Shown: in pieces, positions 49,512-58,122 of the stretch
How positions within the stretch are numbered: the stretch's first letter is position 1
Layout: every line of letters begins with the position of its first letter
Origin: an uncultured Bacteroidaceae bacterium
GTDB taxonomy: Bacteria; Bacteroidota; Bacteroidia; Bacteroidales; Bacteroidaceae
Assembly: GCA_905234555.1 (NCBI GenBank)
Contig: CAJOHO010000001.1
Span: 1 to 64,000 of the forward strand
Direction of reading: 5' to 3'
Length of the DNA: 64,000 bases
Position numbers and translations under genes: made by a program
Notes under the pieces: model-generated
Seen by the model: the letters and a program-made list of their open reading frames with translations, nothing else
What the model was told of the DNA's origin: nothing
Database searches by the model: none

Positions 49512-51599
49512 ATGAAAACAAAATCAATCATACTTTCAGGTTTGCTCCTGCTTGGCTTGGGAGCATCGACCACTTCCTGCGAGGATATGTTCACACCTGA
49601 GAACAAGCTGGTGACCACCGACTTGGCACCTCAGGACACCGTCTATCAGATGATGGGTATCGTGAAGGATATGCAGAAGATTGCCGACCGCACCATCCTC
49701 CTGGGAGAATTGCGTGGCGACCTCATCGATATCAATGATCATACGCCTACAGCGTTGGCAGAAATCGCCAATGGCCTCTGCAACAGCGACGAGGCCGTTT
49801 CCGTGGCGAACGACTACAACCGCCCAGCCGACTACTACAACGTCATCAACTCCTGCAACATCTATCTTGCTTACGTTGACTCTTTGCTGAAGACCCACGG
49901 CGAGTACTACTACGAGCCTGAAATCATCTCAGCCAAGACCTATCGTGCGTGGACCTATCTGGAGCTGACGAAGATCTATGGCCAGGTACCGTTCACCTTC
50001 GATCCTGTCACCACTCCACAGGCTGCAGAGCAACTGGCTGCATCCACAGGCAATTTCTATGACATGCAGCAGGTTTGCAACAAGTGCATCGACGACCTCC
50101 TGCCTTACGCTTTGCTCGACCGCAACCACGAACTCCAGCCCTTCGACTACAACAGCTGGCGCTTCAAGAACAAACAGGGACGATTCTTCTTCATCCCCGT
50201 GCGTCTCATGCTGGCTGAGTTGTATCTCTGGCGTGGATGTGTCACTCACAGCAAGTCCGACTTTGTCGAGGCTGTCCGCTACTATCACGACTACCTCACC
50301 TTCACCAACGAAGAGTTGACCACAGGCACCAACCGTACCTACTGGACAGGTGTTCAGTTCTCCAACGCCACACCTTCCGGCAACTACGGCGCCCAGTTCG
50401 AATACTCAGGCAACAACTCCACCTATCAGGTCATCATCCCCATGGATACCATTCAGTACTATGGTAACTACTCCGACCTGCGTAGCGTCTTCTGTGCATC
50501 ACCCAAGAACAAGAACTTCGCACTCGTCAACCCCTCACGCCGTATTCGCGAAATCTCACAGGCTCAGGACAACTGCGTGTATGTATATAATGGACCGAGC
50601 GATATCGACACCGTTTCTGCACCACGCACCTCCGACCAGTTCTCTATGGCCCGCACAGCAGGCGGTTCCATCGATCCCGAACTCCTCGTCGGCGACCTTC
50701 GCCTCAATTCTGTCTATTCCAACCAGGCAGCTTCCCAGAACACGATTATGTACCATGCTGACTACAGCGAGGAAGAACAGACCATCAAGAAATATACAGA
50801 TGGACGTAACCGCCTCTACGACGACGAGCGTCAAGACTTTGTAGGACTCTATCGCACACCCATCATCTACCTCCACTTCGCCGAAGCCCTCAACTACGCC
50901 GGCTTCCCCGAGACAGCATTCGCAGTCCTCAAGTACGGACTCTCCGAGTCAGTGCTCCAAGACCGCACCAAGATCTCCCACGATGAGTACCAGCGCCTTT
51001 CCGCCATCGCCTCCTACGGATTCTCAGGAGAGTACGGCAACGCAGCCGGTTGGGACCGCAACCGCTTCCGCACCCGCGACATGGAGACAGGCGGTTTCGA
51101 TGCAGGAGGCATGAGCAACTACCCGCCCGATGGACAGCGAGCCACCCAGTACGGAATCCACGCCTTCGGATCAGGCGACGCCTTCTTCAACCCCAACTAC
51201 TACCTGCCCACCGACTCAAGCGGCATCGTAGAAGTACCCGCAGTCACCATGTGGCTCAACGAAGAATCCACACCAGAAGATTCCCTCGAGTACGACAGAC
51301 AAGTAGAGGCACGTACCCAAGCCCTCCAAACCAACGAAGACTGGCTCACCAGCGACGAAGTACGCGAGAAGCGTCAGGCAGCCCTCGCCAAGATGATCCT
51401 CGAAGAGGAAGCCCTCGAAGGCATGTTCGAAGGAACCCGCTACTACGACCTCATGCGCTACGCCCTCTACACAGGCGACGAAAACTTCATCGCCACAGAA
51501 GTGTCGAAGCGCAAAGGAGCAGAGAATGCCGGCACCGGCGAACTCTACAATAACTTCGCCGGTCGCCAGAACTGGTACCTCAAACTACCCAAACGCTAA
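49512..51599 (+). CDS. SusD/RagB-family outer membrane lipoprotein
   Basis: Partner of the second SusC. The 695 residues have a lipobox (STTSCEDMF), TPR-like helices (SAKTYRAWTYLELTKIYGQVP), and the C-terminal motif LEEEALEGMFEGTRYYDLMRYALYTG. The start at 49512 was chosen for the signal peptide; the frame continues 11 codons upstream into the end of susC. GC content and codon use look the same as in the first pair. Confidence 0.94.
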   Translation: MKTKSIILSGLLLLGLGASTTSCEDMFTPENKLVTTDLAPQDTVYQMMGIVKDMQKIADRTILLGELRGDLIDINDHTPTALAEIANGLCNSDEAVSVANDYNRPADYYNVINSCNIYLAYVDSLLKTHGEYYYEPEIISAKTYRAWTYLELTKIYGQVPFTFDPVTTPQAAEQLAASTGNFYDMQQVCNKCIDDLLPYALLDRNHELQPFDYNSWRFKNKQGRFFFIPVRLMLAELYLWRGCVTHSKSDFVEAVRYYHDYLTFTNEELTTGTNRTYWTGVQFSNATPSGNYGAQFEYSGNNSTYQVIIPMDTIQYYGNYSDLRSVFCASPKNKNFALVNPSRRIREISQAQDNCVYVYNGPSDIDTVSAPRTSDQFSMARTAGGSIDPELLVGDLRLNSVYSNQAASQNTIMYHADYSEEEQTIKKYTDGRNRLYDDERQDFVGLYRTPIIYLHFAEALNYAGFPETAFAVLKYGLSESVLQDRTKISHDEYQRLSAIASYGFSGEYGNAAGWDRNRFRTRDMETGGFDAGGMSNYPPDGQRATQYGIHAFGSGDAFFNPNYYLPTDSSGIVEVPAVTMWLNEESTPEDSLEYDRQVEARTQALQTNEDWLTSDEVREKRQAALAKMILEEEALEGMFEGTRYYDLMRYALYTGDENFIATEVSKRKGAENAGTGELYNNFAGRQNWYLKLPKR

Positions 51600-51663
51600 A
51601 ATGTGAAACCGTGCCTTGCGGTTTTCCGCAAGGAATCCACTAATGTTTCACATTTACCCAACA

Positions 51664-51695
51664 AAAGCCCTTTCCGCCCTCGCGGAAGGGGCTTC
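51664..51695. repeat. C/G-rich palindromic repeat variant, copy 11
   Basis: Variant with a CCCTCGCGGAAGGGG centre in the spacer after the second susD. TTCACACTTCACTCTTCAC repeats follow immediately. Confidence 0.6.
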
Positions 51696-51728
51696 TCTTC
51701 ACACTTCACTCTTCACTTTTCACTTCTC

Positions 51729-52805
51729 ATGCTTCACACAATTCTTCACACTTCACCCTTCACTCTTCACTTCTCTCCCCCTTGGGGGAGTTGGAGGGGG
51801 CTTCTCACTCTCGTCTTTTCACTCTTCACGCTCTCCATGCAGGCTCAGCAGCCCCGTTTTCGAGGCGAGAGCTTCCAGATAGAGACGCCTATGGTTCACG
51901 ACCCTGTGATGGCAAAGGAGGGCGACACCTATTATCTCTACGCTACAGGCATGGGCATCCAGCAGATGACCTCCAAAGACCGTAAGTTGTGGACCGTGTC
52001 GCGCCTGCCCCTCATGAGCGTCATCCCAGGCTGGACCACCGACTCCGTACCAGGATTCCGCAACCACGTGTGGGCACCCGACGTCATCCAATGGCACGGA
52101 CGTTGGTGGATGGCATATAGCTGCTCCACCTTTGGTCGTAACAGCTCAGCCATCGGTCTGCTCAGCAGCCGTTCCCTCGCTTCCCACCTCTGGAAAGACG
52201 AAGGCTGCATCGTGACCTCACGCGAGAAACGCGACAACTGGAATGCCATCGACCCCAACTTTGTCATCGACGAAGCCACCGACACGCCGTGGCTCGTCTG
52301 GGGTTCCTTCTGGGACGGCATACAGCTCGCCCGTCTCGACTCCACCATGCATATCGCCAAGGGTCAGAAGCCACGTACCATAGCCCGTCGCTACGATCCT
52401 AACTACAAACCCACCGAACCCAATCCCACCTCGCGTTTTGCCGGCACGAACGCCATCGAGGCACCCTTCATCTTCCATCATGGCGATTATTATTACCTGT
52501 TTGTGTCGTGGGACTACTGCTGCCGAGGTGCCCTGTCCAACTACCGTGTGGCTGTAGGTCGCAGCAAGACCATCGACGGCCCCTACCTCGACCGCAACGG
52601 CAAGGATATGGCAAACGGAGGTGGTACGCTCTTCCTCGAAGGCGACAAGACTCAATGGGAAGCCGCAGGCCATTGTGCCGCCTATCACTTCGACGACGAG
52701 GACATCTTCATCTGCCACGGCTACAGCGCCACTCAGGACGGTGTTGCCCAACTCATCCAGCGTCCCATCACCTGGACCCCCGACGACTGGCCCCAACTGC
52801 AATAG
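51729..52805 (+). CDS. Arabinan endo-1,5-alpha-L-arabinosidase-like GH43 enzyme
   Basis: Exported glycosidase likely cutting arabinan backbones. The 358 residues from the chosen start have an unusual N-terminus encoded by TTCACTC-type repeats plus a C/G-rich palindrome, then a hydrophobic signal core (GLLTLVFSLFTLSMQAQ). The five-bladed propeller carries the base Asp in VHDPVMAKEGDTYYLYATG, the second Asp in NAIDPNFVIDEATDTPWLVWGSFWDGI and the acid Glu in NAIEAPFIFHHGDYYYL, typical of GH43 endo-arabinanases. An earlier ATG (51603) is possible but gives no sensible signal peptide. It is the last gene of the SusCD operon and the best clue to its substrate. Confidence 0.88.
   Translation: MLHTILHTSPFTLHFSPPWGSWRGLLTLVFSLFTLSMQAQQPRFRGESFQIETPMVHDPVMAKEGDTYYLYATGMGIQQMTSKDRKLWTVSRLPLMSVIPGWTTDSVPGFRNHVWAPDVIQWHGRWWMAYSCSTFGRNSSAIGLLSSRSLASHLWKDEGCIVTSREKRDNWNAIDPNFVIDEATDTPWLVWGSFWDGIQLARLDSTMHIAKGQKPRTIARRYDPNYKPTEPNPTSRFAGTNAIEAPFIFHHGDYYYLFVSWDYCCRGALSNYRVAVGRSKTIDGPYLDRNGKDMANGGGTLFLEGDKTQWEAAGHCAAYHFDDEDIFICHGYSATQDGVAQLIQRPITWTPDDWPQLQ
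51774..51806. repeat. C/G-rich palindromic repeat, copy 12, within the GH43 signal peptide
   Basis: In frame, translated as SPPWGSWRG at the n-region of the signal peptide. Confidence 0.75.
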
Positions 52806-52829
52806 CCTTAGCCCATCCCCCTACGGACC

Positions 52830-52860
52830 CACCCCCTTGCCCCTCCCGTGAAGGGAGGGG
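52830..52860. repeat. C/G-rich palindromic repeat, copy 13
   Basis: Between the GH43 stop codon and the operon terminator. Confidence 0.7.
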
Positions 52861-52886
52861 AGTGTATAGTCCGCAAACGATAAACA

Positions 52887-52915
52887 AAAGGGAGGCACAT
52901 CGTGTGCTTCCCTTT
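52887..52915 (+). terminator. Terminator of the polysaccharide-utilisation operon
   Basis: A 13-bp stem (52887-52899 with 52903-52915, one G-U pair) with a 3-nt TCG loop, whose 3' arm ends in CCCTTT. Confidence 0.7.
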
Positions 52916-53011
52916 CTAATACTCTGTAAAGTTACGACTCTTAACAACATTTTCCTAATCTCTTCACAACTTTTTTTCTTTTTCTTCACAAAAAACATCT
53001 TTTCCCTTAAG

Positions 53012-53132
53012 AAAAAACTCTAAATCACACTTTGATTTATATAAATCATAATTAGATTTACATAAATCACACTTTGATTCTTATAAATCACACTTTGATT
53101 CTTATAAATCACAATATGATTTAGAGTTTTTT
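53012..53132. repeat. 21-bp palindromic tandem array flanked by a 16-bp inverted repeat
   Basis: Five units of 21 bp (53020-53124), most of the form AAATCA-CACTT-TGATTT, so each unit is itself a small hairpin. Outer arms 53012-53027 and 53117-53132 form a perfect 16-bp inverted repeat. It is AT-rich and has no ORF or spacers. Nothing else is recognised between 52916 and 53240. Confidence 0.85.
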
Positions 53133-53240
53133 GTTAAGACTTTTGATTTTTTCTCCGAACGCTTTGGCTTTTATGTCTGAACAGAAAGCAATTTCTTTGT
53201 TAAGACGGCTAATTGACGAGGTTCAGTATGCTTGTCAGCT

Positions 53241-53460
53241 GAGTTAAGTCTGTTGGTTGGTGGAGTTATGTTTGTTGGTTGGTGGAGTTATGTTTGTTGG
53301 TTGGTGGAGTTATGTTTGTTGGCTGGTGGAGTTATGTTTGTTGGTTGGTGGAGTTAAGTCTGTTGGCTGGTGGAGTTAAGTCTGTTGGCTGGTGGAGTTA
53401 TGTTTGTTGGTTGGTGAAGTTAAGTCTGTTGGTTGCAAAGTTTAGTCTGCTCGCAGGCGG
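53241..53460. repeat. 22-bp minisatellite, about ten units
   Basis: Head-to-tail copies of a 22-bp unit (GAGTTATGTTTGTTGGTTGG plus TG). TTAAGTC and TTATGTT variants and GGTTGG and GGCTGG variants alternate. The array decays at its right end, 38 bp from the ade stop codon. Confidence 0.9.
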
Positions 53461-53497
53461 AGTTCAGTTGCGTTTCATTTGAAGAGACGAATTGATT

Positions 53498-55159
53498 TTA
53501 GTAGATTACGCTGAAAGTTTTGGTGTCCATCAGGTGACGGTCGGTCAGTTTGATGTCAGGAATTACGGGCAGACACATAAATGCCATCGTGATGAATGGT
53601 GATTTCATCTGACATCCAACCTCTTTTATTTTTTCCTGTATGCACAGTGTGCGGAAAGCTATCTCATGTCCATCCATCGGAGCCATCAGTCCGGCAATGG
53701 GAAGAGGAATGTCCATCATTTCCTGAGGTGTGACTACAACTTGTCCGCCTTGCATTTCAACAATGCGGTTAATGGCTCTTACCAAGTACTCATCGTTGGA
53801 GCCAATCGCCACGATATTATGGCAATCGTGAGCGACTGAACCGGCTATGGCACCTTCCTTGATGTTGAAACCACGCACAAGTGCTACAATAGGTTTGGCT
53901 CCAGGGATATAACGGTTATACACCACTATCTTCTGAACCTCGGTCCAGGGATACTGTGAGTCGAAAAGGGGGTTTCCAGTCACCTCTACCACATCGTGAG
54001 CTGTTTGCAGACTGCCATCGAAGGCGTGGATGACATGAACTGTATCGCCGCTCTTGATGTTCAGCGTGATGTCATCCTTAGTGATAGGTGATGCTACAAA
54101 GTTGTTGGGATAATAATCCTCCGCCCAGTCGTCGTTCTCAGAATGGTTAGAACGCAGGATGGCGTTGTGGTTGAACACCTCTTCGCCTCTGATGACTGTA
54201 CTTTCCACACGGAAATGCGGAGTGATATTGTCAACCGTGATGAATGTTGCAGGGTCTCCAACTTGTAGCAGACCCCAGTTCTTGTTATAGTGCTTCTGCG
54301 CATTCATACAGGCTGCCTGCAACACATCCCACAGGTTATAACCATCGGCAAGTGCACGTTTTACAATCAGGTTGATGTGACCACGCACGAAATCATCAGG
54401 ATGACAGTCGTCTGTGCAGAACATAACCATATTGGGACTTTCAGCAATGAGCGGACTGAGCAGCTGATAGTCTTTGGCGGCACTTCCCTCACGGATAATG
54501 ACTTTCATGCCTGCATTGATACACGAACGGCCTTCTTCCAATGTGGAGCATTCGTGGTCGGTGGAGATACCTGCTGCAGCATACTTATATCTCTCCTGAC
54601 CCGTCAGTCTGGGTGCATGACCATCTACAGGCTTGCCGTGACGTTGTGCTGCCTTGATTTTTGCCAGCACTTCCTTGTTGCCTGTCAGCACACCAGGATA
54701 ATTCATCATTTCAGCCAGAAAACCGATGTCCTCACGTGCCATCAGCGCTTCGGTGTCCTTCACGTCAATAACCTTACCACTGGTCTCTACATCACCACCT
54801 ACTGCAGGCACACAACTGGGTACACCAAAGCAGAAGTTAAAGCAGGCCTTATGACCAGAGTGTATCATATAGTCAATACCTTCGACGCCCAGCACATTAC
54901 CAATTTCATGAGGGTCGGCAAAAACACCGATTGTGCCGTGATTGACAGCAATGCGTGCAAACTTGTGGGGCACCATCATGCTGCTCTCGATATGAACGTG
55001 GCTGTCGATGAAACCTGGCATGATGTAGGACCAAGGATGCTCGTTTGCAGGCAAGTCGCATCGCCTTACTTCAACGATTTGTCCGTCCTTGATGACCAGT
55101 TCGCCGTCGAAGATTTCTCGTCGAACCAAATCGACAATATGTCCTTTTACTTGATTCAT
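53498..55159 (-). CDS. ade: Adenine deaminase
   Basis: Converts adenine to hypoxanthine and ammonia, feeding purine salvage. The 553 residues are an amidohydrolase: the metal-binding HVHIESSMM motif lies at about 54-62 after PGFIDS, the VFADPHEIGNVLG motif at about 79-91, and the MFCTDDCHPDDFVRGHINLIV motif in the second half. The C-terminal adenine deaminase domain includes the GFNIKEGAIAGSVAHDCHNIVAIG segment. It is 64 bp downstream of a SemiSWEET-like gene and probably co-transcribed with it. Confidence 0.95.
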   Translation of the reverse strand: MNQVKGHIVDLVRREIFDGELVIKDGQIVEVRRCDLPANEHPWSYIMPGFIDSHVHIESSMMVPHKFARIAVNHGTIGVFADPHEIGNVLGVEGIDYMIHSGHKACFNFCFGVPSCVPAVGGDVETSGKVIDVKDTEALMAREDIGFLAEMMNYPGVLTGNKEVLAKIKAAQRHGKPVDGHAPRLTGQERYKYAAAGISTDHECSTLEEGRSCINAGMKVIIREGSAAKDYQLLSPLIAESPNMVMFCTDDCHPDDFVRGHINLIVKRALADGYNLWDVLQAACMNAQKHYNKNWGLLQVGDPATFITVDNITPHFRVESTVIRGEEVFNHNAILRSNHSENDDWAEDYYPNNFVASPITKDDITLNIKSGDTVHVIHAFDGSLQTAHDVVEVTGNPLFDSQYPWTEVQKIVVYNRYIPGAKPIVALVRGFNIKEGAIAGSVAHDCHNIVAIGSNDEYLVRAINRIVEMQGGQVVVTPQEMMDIPLPIAGLMAPMDGHEIAFRTLCIQEKIKEVGCQMKSPFITMAFMCLPVIPDIKLTDRHLMDTKTFSVIY

Positions 55160-55187
55160 GTCGTTCTTTACTTGAAAGTCTTTACTC

Positions 55188-55215
55188 GGTTCCTGAGTTT
55201 ATCGAAGGATCACTC
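55188..55215. repeat. REP-like repeat, second copy
   Basis: GGTTCCTGAGTTTATCGAAGG core followed by CACTCTTCACTC, related to 29636-29670. It lies between ade and the SemiSWEET-like gene. Confidence 0.65.
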
Positions 55216-55223
55216 TTCACTCA

Positions 55224-55535
55224 TCACTTCCCATTCTTCACTTTCTTGTTTTTGTCGTTGCGCACTTTAATGATAACGATAATCGCTGCGCAGGTGGCAG
55301 TAATGAAGTTGGTGATAAAAAAGAAAACACCAGTACTGATACCTTCCGCAACACAAAGCATCAATCCTTGACACATAAAACAGAAACTGCCTACTCCCAT
55401 CATGCAGAAACCAGGCAGAGAGATGCCGTCAGTCTGACGGGTGCGGATGGTCTGGATGGCCTGAGGCAGATAGCCCAGGATGAGACCGATGCTGCCTAAC
55501 CAGCCAATAATCAAATACAACAAATTGTCTCCCAT
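55224..55535 (-). CDS. SemiSWEET/PQ-loop small transporter
   Basis: Small membrane transporter with three predicted helices (about 7-24, 42-61 and 66-88 in 103 residues) and the PQ-loop motif GYLPQAIQTIRTRQTDGIS. Family members work as dimers and move sugars or other small solutes. The tail is strongly basic (KVRNDKNKKVKNGK) and is close to a repeat-rich spacer. It is the first gene of a two-gene unit with ade. Confidence 0.88.
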   Translation of the reverse strand: MGDNLLYLIIGWLGSIGLILGYLPQAIQTIRTRQTDGISLPGFCMMGVGSFCFMCQGLMLCVAEGISTGVFFFITNFITATCAAIIVIIKVRNDKNKKVKNGK

Positions 55536-55583
55536 AGGTACGAAATTTTAAGTTTGATAAAAAGACATTATTTAATTGTAGCG

Positions 55584-55615
55584 CAAAATTACGAAAAGAA
55601 TTTTTAATGACCAAA
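55584..55615 (-). promoter_or_regulatory. Promoter of the SemiSWEET-ade operon
   Basis: The minus strand has TTTG (55612-55615), 20 bp, then TAATTTTG (55584-55591), a full match to the consensus, about 50 bp before the start codon. Confidence 0.75.
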
Positions 55616-55781
55616 TAATTCTGATAAAAAGATTTGAGACTGACGTTTTAGAGTTAAGCCAGGAAGCACCTCAGACTTTTCTTTCAGCTTGTGTTTAATT
55701 GTTGTTTTTACAATTAATAGTGTTTGATTTGGTTTGAAATGTTAAATCTTTTGCCTATCTTGCATTTTTCTCTAAAATAAA

Positions 55782-55812
55782 TTGGTTTATATTATAAACT
55801 TATCTATCTTTG
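55782..55812 (+). promoter_or_regulatory. Promoter of the membrane protein/regulator pair
   Basis: TTG (55782-55784), 20 bp, then TATCTTTG (55805-55812). The leader of about 140 nt contains a possible GGGTC/GACCC stem (55833-55837 with 55869-55873). Confidence 0.6.
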
Positions 55813-55960
55813 CAACGTGATTCGAACACAAAGGGTCAAATCTGTGCTTTCTGCAGGAGTTCGGAGGCGACCCAAACTTACCTGATTAATTAACCTCTGG
55901 GGGCTGATGAGGAATGTTCGTTCATTCGTTGGAAGTCCTTCTAAAAACAAACACGGTAAA

Positions 55961-56596
55961 ATGGAAGAGAAAAATAATATGACTGCTGAGCGCAGTCTGG
56001 AAATCATTCGCGAGTCAATTGAACGTAGTCAGCGTGCTATCACAAAGAACTCGGCCTTGCCGCTGATTTGGTGGGGTAGTGTTGTGGTGGTGTTTTCTTT
56101 GCTGATTCTCTATTTGTGGAAGTATCAGGGCGGTCCTGTCTGGAATGTTCTGTGGCTGGCGCTTTGGCCTTTGGGCTATCTGGGTAACCGACTGATTGAT
56201 AAACATCAGACGCCTGCTCCTCCCAGCTTTGTGGGAAAGACCATTGGTCACATTTGGGCTTCTTTTGGTATTGTCTGCGGATTCATCGGCTGGACTGTCT
56301 GCTTCATCGGCTTGGGTGTTCTGCCTATGGAACTGATTGCTCCTCAAGGTCATGTGGTCTGCATCTCTTTGACCAGCATCATTGCCCTTTGCTTTGGTAT
56401 GGGCAGCACGATTACGGGTTTTGTGCTGAAGAGTCTTGCCATCGAGATCTGTGGCATCATTGGTGGTGTGGGCGGTTTCTTCCTTGCCTTGCAGTTTGGA
56501 GGGGCAGAACAGTTGTATGTGATGGCAGCAGTTTCCGTCGTTTCGCTGATGATTCCTGGTTTGATTGTTTATCTGCAAAATAAAGGAAAGGAGTGA
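55961..56596 (+). CDS. Multi-pass membrane protein of unknown function
   Basis: The 211 residues have a short charged N-terminus (MEEKNNMTAERSLEIIRESIERSQ) and six hydrophobic segments from about residue 32 onward. The N-terminal helix before the first membrane segment resembles small sensor-like membrane proteins linked to winged-helix regulators. The start at 55961 is preferred to one 18 codons upstream because family-like sequence begins there. Its stop is 5 bp before the regulator start. No transport function is claimed. Confidence 0.7.
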   Translation: MEEKNNMTAERSLEIIRESIERSQRAITKNSALPLIWWGSVVVVFSLLILYLWKYQGGPVWNVLWLALWPLGYLGNRLIDKHQTPAPPSFVGKTIGHIWASFGIVCGFIGWTVCFIGLGVLPMELIAPQGHVVCISLTSIIALCFGMGSTITGFVLKSLAIEICGIIGGVGGFFLALQFGGAEQLYVMAAVSVVSLMIPGLIVYLQNKGKE

Positions 56597-56601
56597 AGAT
56601 T

Positions 56602-56898
56602 ATGTTTAAGCCGTTAGACCCCTTGCTGCATTCAGAACTGAGGCTGGCCGTTGTGTCGCTGCTCATTGGTGTGGAGGAAGCTGAATTCCCCTACATCAAG
56701 GAGCAGACGGGAGCCACAGCAGGCAATCTCAGCGTGCAGATTGACAAATTGTCGGCTGCCGGTTATGTAGAAGTGGAGAAAACGTTCAAGGGAAAACGTC
56801 CTTGCACGCTCTGCCGCATCACGCCTGCCGGTCTGCAAGCCTTCGAAGCCTACGTTGAGGCTTTGAGAACCTATCTGCCTGTAGGTCAGTCGTCTTAA
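56602..56898 (+). CDS. Winged-helix transcriptional regulator (MarR/HTH_27-like)
   Basis: Small DNA-binding regulator of 98 residues. The winged helix is seen in PLLHSELRLAVVSLLIG, KEQTGATAGNLSVQIDKLSAAGYVEVEKTF and the wing plus RITPAGLQAFEAYVEAL. The length and pattern fit the one-domain winged-helix proteins that pair with a membrane protein gene. A GTG three codons upstream overlaps the previous stop and could allow coupled translation. It probably regulates its own operon. Confidence 0.85.
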   Translation: MFKPLDPLLHSELRLAVVSLLIGVEEAEFPYIKEQTGATAGNLSVQIDKLSAAGYVEVEKTFKGKRPCTLCRITPAGLQAFEAYVEALRTYLPVGQSS

Positions 56899-56961
56899 TA
56901 GTCAAAGACCGATTTGGGCTAAGCCAAATCTCAAGATTCCCTTCGTTTTTTTTCTCAAAAA

Positions 56962-56993
56962 CTTGGAGGGAATCATTCTTTTTTGTACCTTTG
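56962..56993 (+). promoter_or_regulatory. Promoter of the cassette-locus membrane protein gene
   Basis: CTTG (56962-56965), 20 bp, then TACCTTTG (56986-56993), about 25 bp before the start at 57019. Confidence 0.65.
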
Positions 56994-57018
56994 CGACTCA
57001 GAATAACGAATCAACCTA

Positions 57019-58086
57019 ATGCGACAGTACTTACATTTACCTTATGACACGAATGTGAGCCACGAGGAGTTGGCTCAGATGATGGCAGAGGCTTTTCCTG
57101 CCTCTCAGGTTGTGACCAGAGGAGACGAGGTCTCTATTCGCTATCGTGCTATGGTGCGAGGCAGACTGCGTGTGCATCGAGACGAGAAGGAGCAGATGGT
57201 GACGGTGAGCTACGGCTCCAGTATGCCTGCAGGTCTGGCTTGGTGGCCTTGGCTGCTTGGCGTACTTCCGGCTGTGACGATATGGGTCATTTATATGTGC
57301 CAAAAGGGAAACTTCATCAGTCAGATGACCTCCACGCTTCAAACTCGCTTGTGTAGTGGCATCCCAGAGGATTCTCCGTTCTATGCCAGCGAAAAGGAAC
57401 GTGAGAACTGGCGCAAGGGTGCTGCCCAGTCGCTGAGATGGTTGGGGATTCTCTGGTTCGCGTCTCTCGCTTTCAACCAGTTGGCTGTGTTCCTGAGAAT
57501 CTACATCAACTACCATTACAATCTTGCCACGCTGGCTTCGTTCAATGAATTCGTGATTGGGATGAATCGTGTCGCTGACGGTTCTTTCGGGCTTATGTTT
57601 GGTGTTTGCCTGATTACGCTGGGCAAGGGCAGTAAGAGCGGCGTGTGGGCTGGTATCCTGAAGCTGGTGCTTCTGGTGTGTCAAAGTGTTGCGTCGCTGA
57701 TAGTGATGAAAATCATGCGAAAAATGGATGTAGGCGAGATAGAGTATTTTGCCACTAACGGCAATACTACATGGTGGAGCATCACGTTCCCCATTATCGA
57801 AACAGCTTTCGCACTAACCATCGGTTACCTGCTGTGGCGTTCACTTCGCACAGGTCCAGGCCGTTACCTATTCCTGGCTTCCATCTGGTCTGTCGGCATC
57901 GGTCTGACGGCACACTTCCTTGAACCGCTTGTTGCCGCACAGACTCACACCGTTCTGCCCTACGTCTTATACATCGTGGTGATGTTCTTTGTCAACTTCA
58001 TCCCCGCCATCATGACGCTGAAAGCCTGGTACCTCATGCCCAACTACATGCGCATACCAAAGCCGGTGAAAAGAAAGACATCATAA
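57019..58086 (+). CDS. Multi-pass membrane protein of unknown function (cassette type A)
   Basis: The 355 residues have a soluble N-terminal part of about 70 residues (MRQYLHLPYDTNVSHEELAQ), then about seven hydrophobic segments and a short basic tail (MRIPKPVKRKTS). No family is recognised. The last 27 codons, encoding the NFIPAIMTLKAWYLMPNYMR region, recur as detached fragments at 59012-59092 (79 of 81 bp identical) and 62950-63007. This marks the gene as one member of a once larger family in this locus. It precedes a lipoprotein gene by 36 bp. Confidence 0.75.
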   Translation: MRQYLHLPYDTNVSHEELAQMMAEAFPASQVVTRGDEVSIRYRAMVRGRLRVHRDEKEQMVTVSYGSSMPAGLAWWPWLLGVLPAVTIWVIYMCQKGNFISQMTSTLQTRLCSGIPEDSPFYASEKERENWRKGAAQSLRWLGILWFASLAFNQLAVFLRIYINYHYNLATLASFNEFVIGMNRVADGSFGLMFGVCLITLGKGSKSGVWAGILKLVLLVCQSVASLIVMKIMRKMDVGEIEYFATNGNTTWWSITFPIIETAFALTIGYLLWRSLRTGPGRYLFLASIWSVGIGLTAHFLEPLVAAQTHTVLPYVLYIVVMFFVNFIPAIMTLKAWYLMPNYMRIPKPVKRKTS

Positions 58087-58122
58087 AATCAACCTAATAA
58101 CAATTAAAAAAACAAAACTTTT

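Noticed and set aside
53012..53460. CRISPR array
   Set aside because: Repeats follow one another directly with 21- and 22-bp periods and no unique spacers; no cas genes are nearby.
53279..53482. 67-residue open frame rich in Trp, Leu, Val and Gly
   Set aside because: It is only the translation of the 22-bp minisatellite; the repeating peptide arises because 66 bp (three units) keep the frame. No start context is seen.
55813..55900. tRNA-like segment containing TTCGAA near 55821
   Set aside because: No acceptor stem, anticodon arm or matching TpsiC stem can be built around it.
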